A stretch of DNA of 64,000 nt from an uncultured Rhodospirillales bacterium (GTDB lineage Bacteria > Pseudomonadota > Alphaproteobacteria > Acetobacterales > Acetobacteraceae): positions 1 to 64,000 of the forward strand of contig CAIYSR010000150.1 of assembly GCA_903928895.1 (NCBI GenBank), read 5' to 3'. The translations under genes were made by a program, and so were the position numbers. Within the stretch, counting starts at the first letter, position 1, and each line of letters starts with the position of its first letter. Positions 43,248 to 54,159 of the stretch are shown one piece after another. Below the pieces are notes generated by a model. That model was not told where the DNA came from. It was given only the letters and a program-made list of their open reading frames with translations, and made no database searches.

Positions 43248-44891
43248 ATGTCGGCTTCGAATGGTTTGCGTCTTTCCCGTCGTTCGGCCCTGGTGGGGGG
43301 GCTCGCGGCACCGCTGGTGCTGGCCGAGGGGGTGCGCTCCGGGCATGCCCAGGCGATCAACAAGGAGCGCGTGATCCTCGGCATGACGCAGGAGCCGGTG
43401 CAGTTCAATCCGCTGCTGTGGGTCAACGCGGGGACCGAGAATATTCCGGAAGTGTGCATGTTCGATGCGCTGTGGGATGTCGACGAGAAGGGCAATTTCA
43501 TTCCCAACCTGGCGGCGAAGGTGCCGACGCGGGAGAATGGCGGGATTTCCGCGGACGGGCTGGTGTGGAAGATCGAGCTGCGCGGGGATGTGAAATGGAC
43601 CGACGGGCAGGCTTTCTCGGCCAAGGACGTGGAGTTCACGTACCAGTCGATCATCAACCCGAAGATCGCCATCCGCAGCCGCAGCGGGTTTGATTTCATC
43701 AAGAATTTCAAGGTGGTGGATGCCACCCATATCGAGATCGAGCTGGATCGGCCGTATATCCCGTTCGCCTGGGCGTGGCAGAACATGCATATCGTGCCGC
43801 AGCATCTGCTGGCCTCGGAGCCGGATATCAACAAGTCGGCGTGGAACGCGCAGCCGGTGGGCACCGGGCCGTTCATGCTCAAGCAGCGGGTGGCGGGCAG
43901 CCACATGATCTATGAGCGCAATCCGAATTATCACCGCGGTGCCGCCAAGTTCCGGCAGTTCATCCACAAGTTCGTGCCGGATCAGCTGGTGTTGTACGGG
44001 CAGGCCAAGACCGGCGAAGTGGACTACATGGGGCTCTCCGGGGTGCCGTCGGATCGTTGGGGTGAGGCGCGGGCGATGGCGGATCGGGATCTGATCACCA
44101 CGCCGCAGCCATGGGTGCAGTTCATCTACTTCAATTGCGCCAAGCCGCAGTTCAAGGACCCCAAAGTGCGCAAGGCGCTGACCATGGCGTGCGAGATGCA
44201 GAAGTCGATCGATGACGTGTATTTCGGGACCTACAAGCGCACCCAGTCCTATCTGCAGCCGTCGCACTGGGCGTACAACGACAGCCTCAAGGAGTACACC
44301 GCCGATCCGGTGGGCGCGGCCCGGATGCTCGACGAGGCCGGCTGGAAGATCGGCGCCGACGGGGTGCGCGAGAAGGACGGGGTGAAGCTGAAATTCACCT
44401 GCTCGACCACGGCCGGCAATCCGGCGCGGCAGGGCACGCAGGCGCTGTTCCAGCAGAACTGGAAGAAGATCGGCGTCGAGATGGAAATCAAGAACATGCC
44501 GGCCTCGGTGGTGTGGGGCGAATACACGACCAAGAGCCAGTTCGATACTGAGCTTGTCGCATGGGAGCCGACGGTGGGGATGGACCCCGACTATACGGCG
44601 CGGGCGCATTCCAAGCAGATCCCGAACAAGACCGGGATGGGCTCGAATTACAGCCAGTATGAGAATGCCGAGGTCGACAAGCTGCTGGAGCTTGGGGTGA
44701 CGCAGGCCAACACCGAGGACCGCAAGAAGACCTATGCGCGGGTGCAGGAAATCCTGGCCGAGGAGGTGCCGTTCGCGCCGCAGGGCGGGACGTATCAGGG
44801 CAACCTGAAGAAGAAGCAGCTCCAGGGCATCAAGCCGACCGGGTACACCGTCAACTGCGCCTGGAACCTGCACGAGTGGGGCTGGGCCTGA
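43248..44891 (+). CDS. Extracellular solute-binding protein, family 5 (oligopeptide class)
   Basis: A 547-residue periplasmic binding protein. The start has a twin-arginine-like signal (SRRSALVGGLAAPLV, cleavage near AQA at 34-36). The mature part has the SBP_bac_5 pattern: DALWDVDEKGNFIPNLA, the WKIELRGDVKWTDGQAFSA block, NAQPVGTGPFMLKQ and FNCAKPQFKDPKVRKAL. The ATG at 43248 follows AGAGGAGG; the GTG at 43221 overlapping dppC is less likely. It probably sets substrate choice for the importer; with soxBDAG in the same operon an N-methyl amino compound is a reasonable guess. Confidence 0.92.
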   Translation: MSASNGLRLSRRSALVGGLAAPLVLAEGVRSGHAQAINKERVILGMTQEPVQFNPLLWVNAGTENIPEVCMFDALWDVDEKGNFIPNLAAKVPTRENGGISADGLVWKIELRGDVKWTDGQAFSAKDVEFTYQSIINPKIAIRSRSGFDFIKNFKVVDATHIEIELDRPYIPFAWAWQNMHIVPQHLLASEPDINKSAWNAQPVGTGPFMLKQRVAGSHMIYERNPNYHRGAAKFRQFIHKFVPDQLVLYGQAKTGEVDYMGLSGVPSDRWGEARAMADRDLITTPQPWVQFIYFNCAKPQFKDPKVRKALTMACEMQKSIDDVYFGTYKRTQSYLQPSHWAYNDSLKEYTADPVGAARMLDEAGWKIGADGVREKDGVKLKFTCSTTAGNPARQGTQALFQQNWKKIGVEMEIKNMPASVVWGEYTTKSQFDTELVAWEPTVGMDPDYTARAHSKQIPNKTGMGSNYSQYENAEVDKLLELGVTQANTEDRKKTYARVQEILAEEVPFAPQGGTYQGNLKKKQLQGIKPTGYTVNCAWNLHEWGWA

Positions 44892-44897
44892 GCGGTA

Positions 44898-45047
44898 GGG
44901 AAGGAAGGCGAGGGGCGTTGCCCCCTCGACCCCCACCAGGGGCCGAGCCCCTGGACCTCTTCAATCAAGGAACTTCTTAAACAGCTGCGGGTCTGGGGGC
45001 TCAGCCCCCAGCGGGGTCGAGGGGCAGAGCCCCTCGCCTTCCTTCCC
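44898..45047. repeat. 150-bp near-perfect inverted repeat between convergent genes
   Basis: The outer 18 bases, GGGAAGGAAGGCGAGGGG, are perfectly complementary to the last 18. Inside, CCCCTCGACCCC pairs with GGGGTCGAGGGG, and each arm also contains its own small hairpin (CCAGGGGC...GCCCCTGG and CTGGGGGC...GCCCCCAG). The centre is A/T-rich (TCAATCAAGGAACTTCTTAA). It fills the gap between the binding-protein gene and the convergent DUF1993 gene, and no protein is encoded. It could terminate both transcripts or be a dispersed repeat. Confidence 0.88.
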
Positions 45048-45059
45048 GTGCCGTTCGCG

Positions 45060-45565
45060 TCAGTTGGCGCCGAGGAAGTCGCGCTTGCCGATCTCCACGC
45101 CGTTGTGGCGCAGGATGTTGTAGGCGGTGGTGCAATGGAAGGTGAGGTTGGGGATGACGAAGCCGATCAGGTAGCCCTGGCCGGTGAAGGCGACGTCGCC
45201 GGCGCGCATCTTCAGGACGATCGGCTTTTCCTCGCTGCCGTTGATCTGGGCCGGCTTGATGGTGTCGAGGAAGGCGATGGTTTTGGCGATGCGGGCCTGG
45301 AGGGCTTCGATCGTGGTTTCGTCGTCGGCATAGGCCGGGATTTCGACGCCGGCGAGGCGGGCGGCGCCGCCCTTGGCCTGGTCGGTGGCGATCTGGACCT
45401 GGCGGGCGAGGGCGAACATGTCAGGGGCGAGGCGGCTGTTGACGAGGACGCTTTCGTCGAAGCCCTTGGCCTTGGCGTGGTCGGCGCCTTTTTGCAGGTT
45501 GGCGGAGAGCGCGGTGAGCAGGGTCTTGGCCATTGGCATCAGCACGCCGTACATGGAAATCGACA

Positions 45566-45566
<1 letters not shown>
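45060..45566 (-). CDS. DUF1993 family protein
   Basis: A 168-residue cytoplasmic protein matching the DUF1993 family: MSISMYGVLMPMAKTLLTAL at the start, DMFALARQVQIATDQAKGG, FTGQGYLIGFVIPNLTFHCT, and a final NILRHNGVEIGKRDFLG. The fold is a DinB-like four-helix bundle by family knowledge. The function is unknown. Its ATG overlaps the argG stop (TAATG), so it is translated with argG. Confidence 0.9.
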
Positions 45567-46795
<1,229 letters not shown>

Positions 46796-46872
46796 CGTTT
46801 CTCGCTCCTGACGCCGTCACCAATCCGGCGGCAGGTAACGCCGGGCGGGGGGGTTGTGCAAGGTGGGTGCCG

Positions 46873-48099
46873 TCATGGCTGCGCTGGGCGGCGCAGGACG
46901 GTGGCGAGATAGAGGGTGAGGCCGATTATGGCGGCGGCGTCGGCCAGGAAGGCGGCGAGGTAGCCGGCATGGGCGATCAGGGCGGCCAGCACCAGGGCGC
47001 CGACGCTTTGGCCGAGGAAGAGGACGAAGGCGAAGCTGGAGACGGCGGTGGCGCGCGCGTTGGGCAGCAGCTCGGTGGCGCGGGCCTGCATCACGCCGTG
47101 GAGCAGGTAGAAGCCGAAGCCCATCAGCAGTTCGACCGGGATGAACAGCCACCACACCGGGGTGAGCACGCCGACGGCGATGGAGGCTGCCATCAGCCCG
47201 CCGCCGAGCAGGACGCAGCCGGGTTCACCGAGGATGGGGATCATGCGGCGGACGAAGCGGGTATAGGCCAGTGCGCCGACGCCGAAGGCGGCGAGGATCA
47301 GCCCGACCGCGGCATAGGCGAGGCCGAACTGCTCGTGCATGTAGGGCGCGAGGAAGGGGAAGCAGCCCATCAGCAGCACCCCGTCGAGCCAGCCGCAGAA
47401 CAGGATGCGCCGTGCCATCGGGCGCCTGGCCAGGACGACGTAGTTGGACAGGCTGAAGGCGGCTGCGCCGCGGCGGTCCGGCAGGCGGGCGATGCGCAGG
47501 CGCAGGCCGATTGCGAGCACGATGCCGCCGGCCGCGAGCATCAGGAAGACGCCGCGCCAGCCGATGAATTCGCCGAAAATGCCGCCGACCGGACCCGCCA
47601 CGAGCTGGGCCAGCACGATGCCGTTGAGGAAGCGGCTCAGGGTGACCTGGCGTTCGGCGTAGGGCACGGCGTCGGCGATATAGGCCATGCCGACCGGGAT
47701 GACGGCGGCGCTGGCGGCGCCGGCGGCGATGCGCAGGAGGGCGAGCTGGTTGACGGTGCCGGCCAGCGCGCAGGCGCCGGTGGCGATGGCGAAGGCGAAC
47801 ATCGCCCACAGGATCACCCGCATCTTGCCGACGCGGTCGCCGAACGGGCCGATCGCGATCTGGCACAGGCCGTAGGGCAATGTGTAGGCCGCGACGACGA
47901 TGGAGACCGCGGGGACGGTGGTGCTGAAGTCGCGCGCGATGACGGAGAGCAGCGGGTCGACCACGCGGGCGCCGGCGGCGGAGAGGAAGCCGGCGGCGGC
48001 GAGCAGGAGGATCGGCAGGGCGACGACGGAGGGGGCGACGACCGAGGGGGCGACGACGGGGGGGGCAACCACCGGCTGGGCGGAGTGGGGGGTGTTCAT
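46873..48099 (-). CDS. MFS drug/metabolite efflux transporter
   Basis: A 408-residue, 12-helix major facilitator. Motif A is GPFGDRVGKMRVILWAM in the loop after helix 2, and GMAYIADAVPYAERQ is in loop 4-5. The arrangement resembles the DHA1/EmrD or Bcr group of efflux carriers. The first 28 residues hold a repeat of VVAP(P/S) units before helix 1, encoded by near-identical 15-bp repeats; these look like slippage. Starts at 48099 and 48108 are both possible; a longer start at 48198 would overlap the upstream gene. Confidence 0.85.
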   Translation of the reverse strand: MNTPHSAQPVVAPPVVAPSVVAPSVVALPILLLAAAGFLSAAGARVVDPLLSVIARDFSTTVPAVSIVVAAYTLPYGLCQIAIGPFGDRVGKMRVILWAMFAFAIATGACALAGTVNQLALLRIAAGAASAAVIPVGMAYIADAVPYAERQVTLSRFLNGIVLAQLVAGPVGGIFGEFIGWRGVFLMLAAGGIVLAIGLRLRIARLPDRRGAAAFSLSNYVVLARRPMARRILFCGWLDGVLLMGCFPFLAPYMHEQFGLAYAAVGLILAAFGVGALAYTRFVRRMIPILGEPGCVLLGGGLMAASIAVGVLTPVWWLFIPVELLMGFGFYLLHGVMQARATELLPNARATAVSSFAFVLFLGQSVGALVLAALIAHAGYLAAFLADAAAIIGLTLYLATVLRRPAQP

Positions 48100-48151
48100 C
48101 GCTGCCATTCGAGCCGCCGCGGGCGGCGGTGGCAAGGGCGCCGGGGGCAGT

Positions 48152-48634
48152 TCAGGCGCCCGTTGGCGTCGCGTCTCCGTCAGCCGGGGCGTCGACATCC
48201 TTCCACAGCGCGCCGCCGGCGGGGCGATGGCCGGCGCTGGCGAGCTGGGTGGCGGTCTGCGAGGCCGGGTTGAGCACCATGGCGCGGATGGCGCCGCAGC
48301 CGAGGCGCCGGGCCAGGACGTCGAGCTCGGCGATCAGGGCCTGCATCACGGGTTCGGCGTCGAGCAGGTCGACGGCGACGAAGTGCTCGGCGATCAGCAC
48401 CTCGCCGTGGCCAAGCTCCTGTTCCTTGCGATAGACGAACAGGCCGCAGGGCATCGGCCGCGGGCTGCGCACGACCACGATGATGCCCTCGCGGGCGGCG
48501 CGGCGCGGATCGCTGGCGCGGCGGGCGAAACGCAGCCAGCTGCGCAGGTCAAGCCCCGGGATCGCCTCGCGGACGAGCGGAAAGACGGTGGATGCCTGTT
48601 CTGGCGGCAGGGGATGACACGACAAGCCAGACAT
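48152..48634 (-). CDS. GNAT-like N-acetyltransferase-fold protein
   Basis: A 160-residue protein with a GNAT-like layout: EGIIVVVRSPRPMPCGLFVY as strands 2-4, the region GEVLIAEHFVAVDLLD as strand 4-5, then MQALIAELDVLARRLGCGAI as the helix and strand after the acetyl-CoA loop, and HRPAGGALWKDV near the end. The pyrophosphate loop R/Q-x-x-G-x-A is not clear, so activity is doubtful. The start at 48634 (MSGLSCHP) is chosen for its distance from the Fnr box; a start at 48700 would run through that site. Confidence 0.6.
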   Translation of the reverse strand: MSGLSCHPLPPEQASTVFPLVREAIPGLDLRSWLRFARRASDPRRAAREGIIVVVRSPRPMPCGLFVYRKEQELGHGEVLIAEHFVAVDLLDAEPVMQALIAELDVLARRLGCGAIRAMVLNPASQTATQLASAGHRPAGGALWKDVDAPADGDATPTGA

Positions 48635-48693
48635 GGCCGGAACCGGATGTGATGAAGGATGCCGCACTGTCGCGTCCGGCCGGTGCCGCCGCC

Positions 48694-48707
48694 TTGACAC
48701 AGATCAA
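48694..48707. promoter_or_regulatory. Near-consensus Fnr/FixK binding site
   Basis: TTGACACAGATCAA matches the Fnr box TTGAT-N4-ATCAA at nine of ten defined bases. It lies in the gap between the GNAT-like gene (start 60 bp to the left) and fnr (start 105 bp to the right). FnrN-type regulators in rhizobia are autoregulated through such sites. No clear -10 was found at the class II spacing on either side. Confidence 0.6.
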
Positions 48708-48812
48708 ACTGGTTGGCTGCTGTGGCGCGTTTGCGGTTCACGCGGGGCGCGGTCTCAGTTATGACAGGAGAAGTTAAACGGGGCGGCGGCCACGAGTCGC
48801 CGGAATTTCTGA

Positions 48813-49568
48813 ATGTCGATGGCCCGTGCCCGACCGTTGGTGCTTGACCCGAACCGTCGGGATGATCCGTGCGCGCATTGCGGCGCCCGCGCCTACAGCG
48901 TGTGCAGCGCGATCGACAGCAAGGATCTTGACCGCCTCGCGGCGCTGTCGACACAGATCGTGGTCGATCCGGGGCGCAGTTTCATCGAGGAAGGCGACGC
49001 GGCGGAGCATTTCTTCAACGTCACCAGCGGCACCGCCAAGCTGTTCAAGCTGCTGCCGGATGGGCGGCGGCAGATCACCGGGTTTGCCAGCACCGGGCAT
49101 TTCCTCGGGCTCGCGGTGTCCACCGCCTATTCGTTCAGCGCCGAGGCGTTGGAGCCGATGCGCATCTGCCGCTTCTCGCGGCCCAAGCTGAAGCTGATGC
49201 TGGACGACTTCCCGGCGATGGAAAAACGGCTGCTCGAGGTGGCGTCCAACGAACTGGTGGCGGCGCAGGAGCAGATGCTGCTGCTTGGCCGCAAGACGGC
49301 GCGTGAACGGCTCGCCTCCTTCCTGATCGCGCGGGCCGACATGCCGAGCCATTGCCTCGGCCATCAGCCCGGCCATGCCGAGACGGTGCTGCTGCCGATG
49401 ACGCGCAACGACATCGCGGATTATCTGGGACTCACCATCGAGACGGTGAGCCGCACCCTGACCAAGCTCAGGAGCGAGGGGCTGATCGAGATTCCGTCGG
49501 CCAGCACGGTGGTGATCAAGCGCCACGCAGCGCTCGAAGCCATTGCCAGCGGGTCAGGTGGACATTGA
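48813..49568 (+). CDS. fnrN: Oxygen-sensing Crp/Fnr regulator (FnrN/AadR type)
   Basis: A 251-residue transcription factor. Four cysteines suit an oxygen-labile 4Fe-4S cluster: Cys20, Cys23 and Cys31 (C-x2-C-x7-C) and Cys119 in MRICRF. The spacing is that of FnrN rather than of E. coli Fnr. The cyclic-nucleotide-binding fold spans 35-150, and the HTH reads NDIADYLGLTIETVSRTLTK, with the E-x2-S-R recognition residues for TTGAT half-sites. It likely switches on genes for low oxygen. A matching box lies upstream. The start at 48813 has a weak GGA upstream; an internal ATG two codons on is possible. Confidence 0.92.
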   Translation: MSMARARPLVLDPNRRDDPCAHCGARAYSVCSAIDSKDLDRLAALSTQIVVDPGRSFIEEGDAAEHFFNVTSGTAKLFKLLPDGRRQITGFASTGHFLGLAVSTAYSFSAEALEPMRICRFSRPKLKLMLDDFPAMEKRLLEVASNELVAAQEQMLLLGRKTARERLASFLIARADMPSHCLGHQPGHAETVLLPMTRNDIADYLGLTIETVSRTLTKLRSEGLIEIPSASTVVIKRHAALEAIASGSGGH

Positions 49569-49701
49569 TCCCGGGCCGTGACTGAACCGGCTTCTGGCCG
49601 GCCTGTGAAGATTTAGAGACATCCGGGCGGCGTAACTTCGCAATCTCGTCGCTTGACTTGTGCCGGGCGGTTCGTTGTCTGTCGCGGCGAACCGCGCCGA
49701 G

Positions 49702-52700
49702 ATGCCCCGCCCGATGCCGACCCCTGCGCCCCGCGGCGCGCGCCCCCTCTGGATGATCGGATTCGCGTGGCGCGCGATGCGGCTGGCGGGCTGCGTGCTG
49801 GCGGGGCTGGCGCTGGCGGGCAAGGCAGGCGCGCAGGGGCTGGTCAGCCCGGCCACCACGGTGGGCAGCGGCAGCGTCGATATTGCGCCGGGGGCGGGCG
49901 CCATCGTTACCTTTCCCGGGCCGATCACGGACGCGGATTTTGCCGCCATCGGCGCGGCGCCGGGGGCGCGGCTGGTGATCCATGCCGGCACCACGGTGTT
50001 CGGCGGCGCCAACACCTATACCGCGCCGACCGTGCTCCTGGATGGAACGCTGCGCGCGACCAATGGCGTGGGGTTGCCGGTGGGGTCGAATTTGGTGCTG
50101 GCCGGTCCCGACCGGCTCGGCGGCGGGGTGCTGGAGAGCAGCGGCGTGTTCAGCCGCCCGCTCGGGTCAGGTGCGGGGCAGGTGCGCTGGACCGGATCGG
50201 GCGGATTCGCGGCGCAGGGCGGGGCGCTGACGGTGACGCTGGGCAGCGGCGGCGGGCTCACCTGGGGGCGCAACGGATTCGTGCCGGCGGGCAGCGCGCT
50301 GGTGTTCGGCTCCGCGACTGCGACCGACCGGGTGACCTTCACCAATGCTTTCAACACCAACGGCAACACGGCCTACGTCATGGTCGCGAGCAACGGCAAT
50401 CCGGCCGCGGATGCGGTGCTGGGCGGGGTGATTTCGGGCAGCGGCGGGCTTTCGGTGGGTGGTAACGGGTTCGACGGGGTGCTGACGCTGGCCGCGGCCA
50501 ACACCTATACCGGGGCGACCGCGATCGCCGCCGGGGCGACGGTCCTGCTCGGCAGCGCCGGCGGGTTCGACCGGACGCGGCTGCTGGCGGTGGATGGCAG
50601 GCTCGATATCTCGGCCACCACCGGCGGCGCCACCGCCGGCGCGTTGCAGGGAAGCGGCGCCATCGTGCTCGGCGCGCGGACGCTGACGCTGGTCAAGGCC
50701 GAGGGCCTCGATTTCGCCGGCACCATCTCCGGGAGTGGCGGCCTGACCCTCGCCGGCGGCACGGCGCAGACCCTCAGCGGGGTGAACACCTATACCGGCA
50801 CCACCACCATCGGCACCGGGGTGCGGCTCGCGGTGAACGATCTCAACGGCATCGCCGCCTCCGCGGGCGTTGTGGCGGACGGGACCCTCGATATCTCCGG
50901 GACGCCCGATGCGCTCAACATCACCAGCCTGTCCGGCGCCGGCCGGGTGATGCTGGGGACCAGCACGCTGACGGTGACGCACGCTTCCGGCACGTTCGCG
51001 GGCACCATCGTCGATGACGGGCATCTCGCGATCACCGGCGGGACGCTGGGCCTGACCGGGGCAAGCAGCTTCACCGGCGGCACGACCGTCAGCAATGCGA
51101 CCCTGGTGATCAATGCCGACGCTGCCCTCGGCGATGCCGCCGGGCCGCTCGATCTGGTCGGCGGGCGGTTGCTGACGAGCGCCGATGTCACCACCGGGCG
51201 GACCATCACCCTGTTCCCGGGCAGCACCATCGACAGCGGCGCCTTCAATTTCAGCACCAGCGGGCCGATCATCCTGGTCGATGTCGATGACAACTATACC
51301 CTCGCCTTCACCGGCACGGCGCGGGTGGTAGGGCCGCTGAACCTGACCTCGACGCGGTTGACGGTGACGGCGGCGGGCGTGCTGACCGGCGCGGGGGCGG
51401 TGAATGTCGGGACCGTGGTGACCGGCGCGCTGCAGCCGGGCGACGGGATCGGCACGCTGACATTCAACGCGCCGCTGGGTCTGACGCCCTCGGCCACCAC
51501 CCGCGTGAATCTCGACGGGCCCGGCCGCTTCAGCCAAATGGTGGCGCGCGGCGAAGGCAATACCATCACCCTTGGCGGCCTGTTGCAGCCGGTGCTGCGC
51601 GGGATCGGCGGGGGCGCGGGCAATGCCTATGTCGCGCACGTCACCGACCGGTTCGTGGTGATGACCGCGGAGGCCGGGGTGGTGGGCGGGTTCGCCGGGC
51701 TCGTGCAGCCCGCGGAGGGGCTGGAGGCCGGGGCGCGGTTCGATGCGCTGACCACGGCACAGGCCGTGACCCTTTATGTCACGCCGGCGGATTATCGCGA
51801 CCTGTCGGCCTGGAACACCCGGCTGACGCCGGGGCAGGCGCAGGTCGCCGCCGGGATCAATGCGCTGCGCGGGACCGCCGGCGTGCGCGGCGATGCGGCC
51901 GTGACGGATGCGCTCGGCCGCCTGTTCCAGATCCAGCCGGCGGCGCTGCCAGCGGTGTTCGATACGCTGTCCGGGGCAATCTACGGGAGTGCGATGACCG
52001 CCCGGCTCGATCGGGGTCGCCGCTTCGGCGGCACCATCGAGGACCGGCTGGCGGCGCGGCGCGGCGGCATGGACACGCCCGAGATCGACCTCGATCCGCA
52101 GGGCGAGGGCGTCGTGATGTGGCTCGCCAGCCCCGGGCAGAGCCTGCGCGTGGGCGGACGCGGGGGGACGGCCATGCGGGCCGACGGCGCCGGGTTCGTG
52201 CTGGGTGCGGACTGGATGGTGGATGATGACAACCTGGCCGGCCTGGCGGTCGGCAGCAGTGCGGGCCAGGTGGCGGTGCCGGGTGGCGCGGCCTCGGCGG
52301 CGCTGACCACCACGGCGCTGGCCGGCTACGCCTCATGGAGCGACGGGCGGTGGTTCCTCGATGCGCAGGTGGCGCTGAGCCGGGCCGATGGCGCCGTGCG
52401 GCGCGACCTCCCGATCGCCTCCGCCCGGGCGCGGGGGCAGGTGGCGGGCTGGGGCGGCGGCGGCGGGTTGACCGTCGGGCTGAACCTCCAGGGGCGGGAG
52501 ACCGACTGGAACGTCGCCCCCGAATTCGGCATGCGGCTGGACCAGGCCCAGCGCGACGCGCTGCGCGAGAGCGGTGGCGGCGGGTTTGGACTGCGCGTGG
52601 CAAGCACGGCGGCGACCAGCGCAAGGAGCAGCCTGGGCGCGCGGGCGGGCAGCGTGATGGACCTGGGCGAGGATTTCGCGCTCTCGATCAACGGGCGGCT

Positions 52701-52941
52701 GGCCTGGGTGCATGAGTTCGCCGACACCGGCGCCGTGACCGGCGCTTCGTTCGCCTCCGGCCTGCCGACGGTGGCGATGACGTCACGCAGCGGACGGGTC
52801 GGGCGCGAGGGGGTGGCCGCCGGGTTCGGGTTGGACCTGAAGTTTCCGGGCGGGCCGAACCTCTATGCCAGCTATGCCGGCGATTTTCGCGGCAATGCGG
52901 CCGGCCAGTCGGCCACCGCCGGGCTTCGGGTCGACTGGTGA
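49702..52941 (+). CDS. Autotransporter (type Va) with PATR repeats
   Basis: A 1079-residue outer-membrane autotransporter. A long signal peptide (hydrophobic part about 28-45, cleavage near AGAQG) is followed by a beta-helix passenger with autotransporter-associated strand repeats: GGANTYTAPTVLLDGTL, AANTYTGATAIAAGATVLLG, GVNTYTGTTTIGTGVRLAVN, GASSFTGGTTVSNATLVINA. The last 270 residues form the beta-barrel, with GYASWSDGRWFLDAQVALSR and the C-terminal LYASYAGDFRGNAAGQSATA ending in a Trp. Passenger function (adhesin or other) is unknown; no protease or lipase triad was seen. Start candidates are 49702 and 49714; GTG at 49660 is less likely. It follows fnrN by 133 bp. Confidence 0.92.
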   Translation: MPRPMPTPAPRGARPLWMIGFAWRAMRLAGCVLAGLALAGKAGAQGLVSPATTVGSGSVDIAPGAGAIVTFPGPITDADFAAIGAAPGARLVIHAGTTVFGGANTYTAPTVLLDGTLRATNGVGLPVGSNLVLAGPDRLGGGVLESSGVFSRPLGSGAGQVRWTGSGGFAAQGGALTVTLGSGGGLTWGRNGFVPAGSALVFGSATATDRVTFTNAFNTNGNTAYVMVASNGNPAADAVLGGVISGSGGLSVGGNGFDGVLTLAAANTYTGATAIAAGATVLLGSAGGFDRTRLLAVDGRLDISATTGGATAGALQGSGAIVLGARTLTLVKAEGLDFAGTISGSGGLTLAGGTAQTLSGVNTYTGTTTIGTGVRLAVNDLNGIAASAGVVADGTLDISGTPDALNITSLSGAGRVMLGTSTLTVTHASGTFAGTIVDDGHLAITGGTLGLTGASSFTGGTTVSNATLVINADAALGDAAGPLDLVGGRLLTSADVTTGRTITLFPGSTIDSGAFNFSTSGPIILVDVDDNYTLAFTGTARVVGPLNLTSTRLTVTAAGVLTGAGAVNVGTVVTGALQPGDGIGTLTFNAPLGLTPSATTRVNLDGPGRFSQMVARGEGNTITLGGLLQPVLRGIGGGAGNAYVAHVTDRFVVMTAEAGVVGGFAGLVQPAEGLEAGARFDALTTAQAVTLYVTPADYRDLSAWNTRLTPGQAQVAAGINALRGTAGVRGDAAVTDALGRLFQIQPAALPAVFDTLSGAIYGSAMTARLDRGRRFGGTIEDRLAARRGGMDTPEIDLDPQGEGVVMWLASPGQSLRVGGRGGTAMRADGAGFVLGADWMVDDDNLAGLAVGSSAGQVAVPGGAASAALTTTALAGYASWSDGRWFLDAQVALSRADGAVRRDLPIASARARGQVAGWGGGGGLTVGLNLQGRETDWNVAPEFGMRLDQAQRDALRESGGGGFGLRVASTAATSARSSLGARAGSVMDLGEDFALSINGRLAWVHEFADTGAVTGASFASGLPTVAMTSRSGRVGREGVAAGFGLDLKFPGGPNLYASYAGDFRGNAAGQSATAGLRVDW

Positions 52942-52980
52942 GCGATGACACCCGACCTATTGCGGCCGATCTATGCGCCT

Positions 52981-52997
52981 GACCTACTGGGCCTGAC

Positions 52998-53008
<11 letters not shown>
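52981..53008. repeat. Tandem 14-bp repeat at the prfB 3' end
   Basis: GACCTACTGGGCCT occurs twice in direct succession. The second copy covers the prfB stop codon and the last codons (AQAQ). The first lies in the 56-bp convergent gap after the autotransporter. Confidence 0.75.
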
Positions 53009-54129
<1,121 letters not shown>

Positions 54130-54159
54130 GGCTCGTCGGCTCCGTGGCGCGGGGGAGGG

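Noticed and set aside
44898-45047. Inverted repeat as an insertion sequence
   Set aside because: No transposase or reading frame lies between the arms, no target duplication was seen, and the total length is only 150 bp.
48761-48847. 28-codon ORF starting ATGACAGGAG just before fnrN
   Set aside because: It overlaps the fnrN start in another frame and has no conserved trait. Its AGGAG-like stretch could at most serve as a distant binding site.
49575-49615. Short hairpin (CCGGC...GCCGG) after fnrN as a terminator
   Set aside because: The stem is only five base pairs and no T-run follows.
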